Source of the DNA: JBKBRC01 sp046292345
Lineage (GTDB): Bacteria > Bacteroidota > Rhodothermia > Rhodothermales > Rubricoccaceae
Assembly (NCBI GenBank): GCA_046292345.1
Contig: JBKBRC010000007.1
Span: 21,813 to 85,812 of the forward strand
DNA: 64,000 bases
Direction: 5' to 3'
Shown: piece after piece, positions 61,714-64,000 of the stretch
How the letters are laid out: every line of letters begins with the position of its first letter
Position numbering within the stretch: position 1 is the stretch's first letter
Notes under the pieces: model-generated
What the model was told of the DNA's origin: nothing
Database searches by the model: none
Seen by the model: the letters and a program-made list of their open reading frames with translations, nothing else
Translations under genes and position numbers: made by a program

Positions 61714-63144
61714 ATGTGGCACGACTCCATCCTCGGCACGATCGGTAACACGCCGCTCGTGCGTCTGAACCGCCTCGCCGCCGACCTGCCCTGCACGGTT
61801 CTGGCGAAGGTCGAGTTTTTCAACCCCGGCGCCTCCGTCAAAGACCGCATCGGCCTGGCTATGATCGAAGATGCCGAGCGCAAGGGCCTGCTCCGGCCCG
61901 GCGGTACGATCGTCGAGGGCACGAGCGGCAACACGGGCGCCGGGCTCGCGCTTGTGGCCATTGCGCGCGGCTACCGCTGCATCTTCACCACGACCGACAA
62001 GCAGAGCCCCGAGAAGATCGACGTGCTGCGCGCGCTAGGAGCCGAAGTGATCGTCTGCCCGACCAACGTCGCCCCGGACGACCCCCGCTCTTACTACTCG
62101 GTCGCCCGGCGGCTCGCCAGCGAGATCCCCGGCGCGTTCTATCCCAACCAGTACGACCACCCGGCCAACGCCGAAGCGCACTACCGCACGACCGGGCCCG
62201 AGCTCTGGGAGCAGACCGAAGGCCGCATCACGCACTACGTCGCCGGCGCGGGCACGGGCGGCACCATCTCGGGCGCGGCGCGCTACCTCAAGGAGCAGAA
62301 CCCGGACGTGAAGGTCATCGGCGTAGACCCCTACGGCTCGGTCTACTACAAGTACTTCCACGAGCGCGTCTTCGACGAGGCCGAGATTTACCCCTACCTC
62401 ACCGAGGGCGTCGGGGAAGACATTCTGGCCGGCAACATGGATTTCGACATCGTGGACGACTACGTGCGCGTAGATGACCGCGCGGCGATGCGCATGACGC
62501 GCCGCCTCGCGCGCGAAGAGGGCCTGTTTGTGGGGCAGAGCTGCGGCATGGCCGTCGCCGGCGCGCTCGACTGGCTGCGCGTGCACCGCGCCACGCTGCG
62601 GGCCGAGGACGTCGTTGTGGTGCTGCTGCCGGACTCCGGCTTCCGCTACCTCTCGAAGACGTACAACGACGAGTGGATGCGCCGCAACGGCTTCCTCGAG
62701 AGCACGCCTGCGCTCTCGGCCGCCGACGTGCTCCAGGCCCGGCCGCACGCCGAGCCGGTGGTCTCGGTCGCCCCCGAGACCGTCCTCGCCGAGGCCATTC
62801 AGACCATGATGGCCCACGGCATCAGCCAGATGCCCGTCCTCGAAGACGGCGACGTCGTGGGGAGTCTGGCCGAGCGGAGCCTGCTCAGCCGCCTGCTCGA
62901 GGAGCCTTCCGCACGCGAGCACGCCGTGCGCGAGGTGATGGGCCCGCCGCTGCCCGTCGTGCCGCCGTCGGTCCGCCTCGACCACCTCGCCCCCTACCTC
63001 GACGGCGAGGCCGGCGCCGTGCTCGTCCGGCAGGACGACGTCGCCGGTGACGGCGCCCCCAGCGACGGCCGCTCCGCGCCGCGCTTCCACATCCTCACCC
63101 GCTCAGACCTCATCTCGGCGCTCGCGCTCGCCGAGCGGTCCTGA
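61714..63144 (+). CDS. Cystathionine beta-synthase
   Basis: This 476-residue PLP enzyme condenses serine and homocysteine in transsulfuration (or makes cysteine, in the related synthase). The catalytic part has NTPLVRLNRLAADLPCTVLAKVEFFNPGASVKDRIG with the PLP-binding Lys, EGTSGNTGAGLALVAIARGY and AGAGTGGTISGAARYL. The C-terminal ~130 residues are a pair of CBS domains (TMMAHGISQMPVLEDGDVVGS and HAVREVMGPPLPVVPP), usually a regulatory AdoMet site. The stop lies in a 17-bp repeat. It is divergent from the histidine kinase; DUF3467 follows. Confidence 0.95.
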   Translation: MWHDSILGTIGNTPLVRLNRLAADLPCTVLAKVEFFNPGASVKDRIGLAMIEDAERKGLLRPGGTIVEGTSGNTGAGLALVAIARGYRCIFTTTDKQSPEKIDVLRALGAEVIVCPTNVAPDDPRSYYSVARRLASEIPGAFYPNQYDHPANAEAHYRTTGPELWEQTEGRITHYVAGAGTGGTISGAARYLKEQNPDVKVIGVDPYGSVYYKYFHERVFDEAEIYPYLTEGVGEDILAGNMDFDIVDDYVRVDDRAAMRMTRRLAREEGLFVGQSCGMAVAGALDWLRVHRATLRAEDVVVVLLPDSGFRYLSKTYNDEWMRRNGFLESTPALSAADVLQARPHAEPVVSVAPETVLAEAIQTMMAHGISQMPVLEDGDVVGSLAERSLLSRLLEEPSAREHAVREVMGPPLPVVPPSVRLDHLAPYLDGEAGAVLVRQDDVAGDGAPSDGRSAPRFHILTRSDLISALALAERS

Positions 63145-63196
63145 CGCGCGTCTCCCCCTGACGCGCGTCTCCCCCTGACGCGCGTCTCCCCCTGAC
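63141..63196 (+). repeat. 17-bp tandem repeat, 3+ copies, spanning a TGA stop
   Basis: Three perfect copies of ctgacgcgcgtctcccc plus a partial fourth begin one base before the TGA of the CBS gene. Four TGAs stand at 17-nt spacing. Consecutive copies fall in different frames, so all three frames are closed. Confidence 0.97.
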
Positions 63197-63215
63197 GCAC
63201 GCCTTTCTGCCCCGC

Positions 63216-63545
63216 ATGGAATCCGACCCCAACACGCTCCAGGGCGCCGGCCCCTCGCTCAGCATCGAACTGGGCGACGACGTCGCCGAGGGGACATACT
63301 CGAACCTCGTCATGATCGCGCACTCGCCGGAGGAGTTCATCCTGGACTTCATCCGCGTCATGCCGGGGGTGCCCAAGGCGCGCGTCAAGAGCCGCATCAT
63401 CATCTCTCCGCAGCACGCGCGCCGCCTGCTCGCCGCGCTCGACGAGAACATCGGGCGCTACGAGGCGCAGTACGGCGCCATCGAGGAGGTGGTGGGGCAT
63501 CACCCGCCTCCGGGAGCGTTCACCGGGCCGGGCGGCGAGGCGTAA
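63216..63545 (+). CDS. DUF3467 family protein
   Basis: The 109-residue protein matches the small DUF3467 family: GTYSNLVMIAHSPEEFILDFIRVMPGVPKARVKSRIIISPQHARRLL (read in parts) and a final NIGRYEAQYG. The family is common in several phyla and has no settled biochemical function. It starts 71 nt after the CBS stop behind a C/T-rich leader. Its last 46 nt overlap the convergent acyltransferase gene, in a tail not conserved in the family. Confidence 0.9.
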   Translation: MESDPNTLQGAGPSLSIELGDDVAEGTYSNLVMIAHSPEEFILDFIRVMPGVPKARVKSRIIISPQHARRLLAALDENIGRYEAQYGAIEEVVGHHPPPGAFTGPGGEA

Positions 63546-64000
63546 CCGGGAGCGTCCGCTGGAGGAGCGTCTGCTGGCAGCGCGTCTGCTGGCAGCGCGT
63601 CTGCTGGAGGTGGGCGGGAAGCGGGGGGCACCGGCACGCCGAGCGCGGCCGCGAGGCGGCGCTCGGCGTCGCGCGCTCGCGCGGCCGGGGTGCCCGGAGC
63701 GAGGACCGGAAAGAGGGGCTCGCACGTGGCGTCGAAGGGCGCACGGCGTGCGCACAGCCGCCAGAGCGGCGCGAGCAGGTTCTCGCCGGCATGCCAGGCC
63801 GCGCGCCGCGCATCCGAGTAGCGGAGCGCGACGAGCAAGACCGGCACGCCGGCCTCCTCGGCCACCTCGAACGCGCCGGTGCGGAACGGCGCCAGCCGGG
63901 CATGGATACCGCCCTCGGGCGCAAGCCCGACCGGCGGGAGGGGCGCGCGGCGCAGCGTCGCCCGGAGGGCACGCCGCGCCGCCGCGCGCGAGGCGGCGTT
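63500..64000 (-). CDS. PlsC-like lysophospholipid acyltransferase, 5' end outside window
   Basis: The minus-strand frame is open from the right edge. It carries the PlsC-type motif VGLAPEGGIHARLAPFRTGAFEVAEEAGVPVLLVAL. Here the EGG pair and following Phe-Arg-x-G match the acceptor-binding motifs of 1-acylglycerol-3-phosphate acyltransferases. The catalytic H-x4-D motif would lie beyond the window. A Pro/Ala-rich tail of four degenerate 15-bp repeats (PADAL/PADAP) follows. The last 46 nt overlap DUF3467. Substrate undetermined; membrane-associated by family. Confidence 0.8.
   Translation of the reverse strand, partial: NAASRAAARRALRATLRRAPLPPVGLAPEGGIHARLAPFRTGAFEVAEEAGVPVLLVALRYSDARRAAWHAGENLLAPLWRLCARRAPFDATCEPLFPVLAPGTPAARARDAERRLAAALGVPVPPASRPPPADALPADALPADAPPADAPGYASPPGPVNAPGGG
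63552..63611 (-). repeat. 15-bp tandem repeat, 4 degenerate copies, at PlsC-like C-terminus
   Basis: Two central copies (gcgtctgctggcagc) are identical and the outer two diverge. They encode Pro-Ala-Asp-Ala-Leu/Pro repeats in the acyltransferase tail, close to the DUF3467 stop on the other strand. Confidence 0.88.

Overview
The window is 64 kb of very GC-rich bacterial chromosome, with G or C at most third codon positions, packed on both strands. It carries about 62 protein genes and no rRNA, tRNA, CRISPR array, insertion sequence or prophage that I can recognise. The best fit is a member of the Rhodothermota/Bacteroidota (Rhodothermales-like, e.g. Rubricoccaceae). Reasons: Shine-Dalgarno motifs are nearly absent and start codons follow C/T-rich leaders; DUF2851 and a DUF3467 protein are present; TlpA-type lipoproteins, an SIS-type PGI/PMI and a HPr/EI pair without sugar permeases occur. 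This placement is inference; no marker gene here settles it.

Layout. 1-4 kb (minus): a partial unknown gene, a DUF3037 + HipA-like kinase pair, and a FecCD permease with its binding lipoprotein. 4-8 kb (plus): lipid kinase, NtrC-type regulator, DeoC, SPOR lipoprotein. 8-18 kb (minus): metallo-hydrolase, polyprenyl synthase, DUF2851, then a sugar-oxidation run (pgl, zwf, GMC oxidoreductase, SDR), MscS channel and folD. 18-22 kb: asd and GNAT converge on aroB; a LysM/BON protein. 22-32 kb (minus): membrane protein, FAD oxidoreductase, secreted protein, TIGR01777 epimerase, photolyase, SDR, fasciclin lipoprotein, Maf and an Lnt-like protein whose catalytic triad is missing. 32-42 kb (plus): ParA-like ATPase, DinB-like protein, NSS symporter, M14 peptidase, two thioredoxin-fold proteins, RNase D, a second GMC oxidoreductase. 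42-49 kb (plus): envelope proteins, adk, prenyl synthase, HPr, EI, PGI/PMI. 49-64 kb: outer-membrane protein, acyl-CoA dehydrogenase, topA, rsgA, small proteins, lon, M90 peptidase, hybrid histidine kinase, cystathionine beta-synthase, DUF3467 and a PlsC-like acyltransferase.

The most unusual property is about 25 short tandem repeat arrays (12-21 bp units, unrelated to one another) concentrated at gene ends. Arrays inside reading frames have units divisible by three (12, 15, 18 bp). Arrays on or just after stop codons often do not (14, 16, 17 bp), so extra copies place stop codons in other frames. Two arrays multiply start codons: a GTGA stop/start overlap repeated six times between the transporter genes, and an ATG plus signal-peptide start repeated at least five times at an outer-membrane protein gene.

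Four 100-N gaps are assembly joins. Two are flanked by identical 121-bp ends and are almost certainly false duplications; removing them restores intact genes. The other two fall in tandem repeats.
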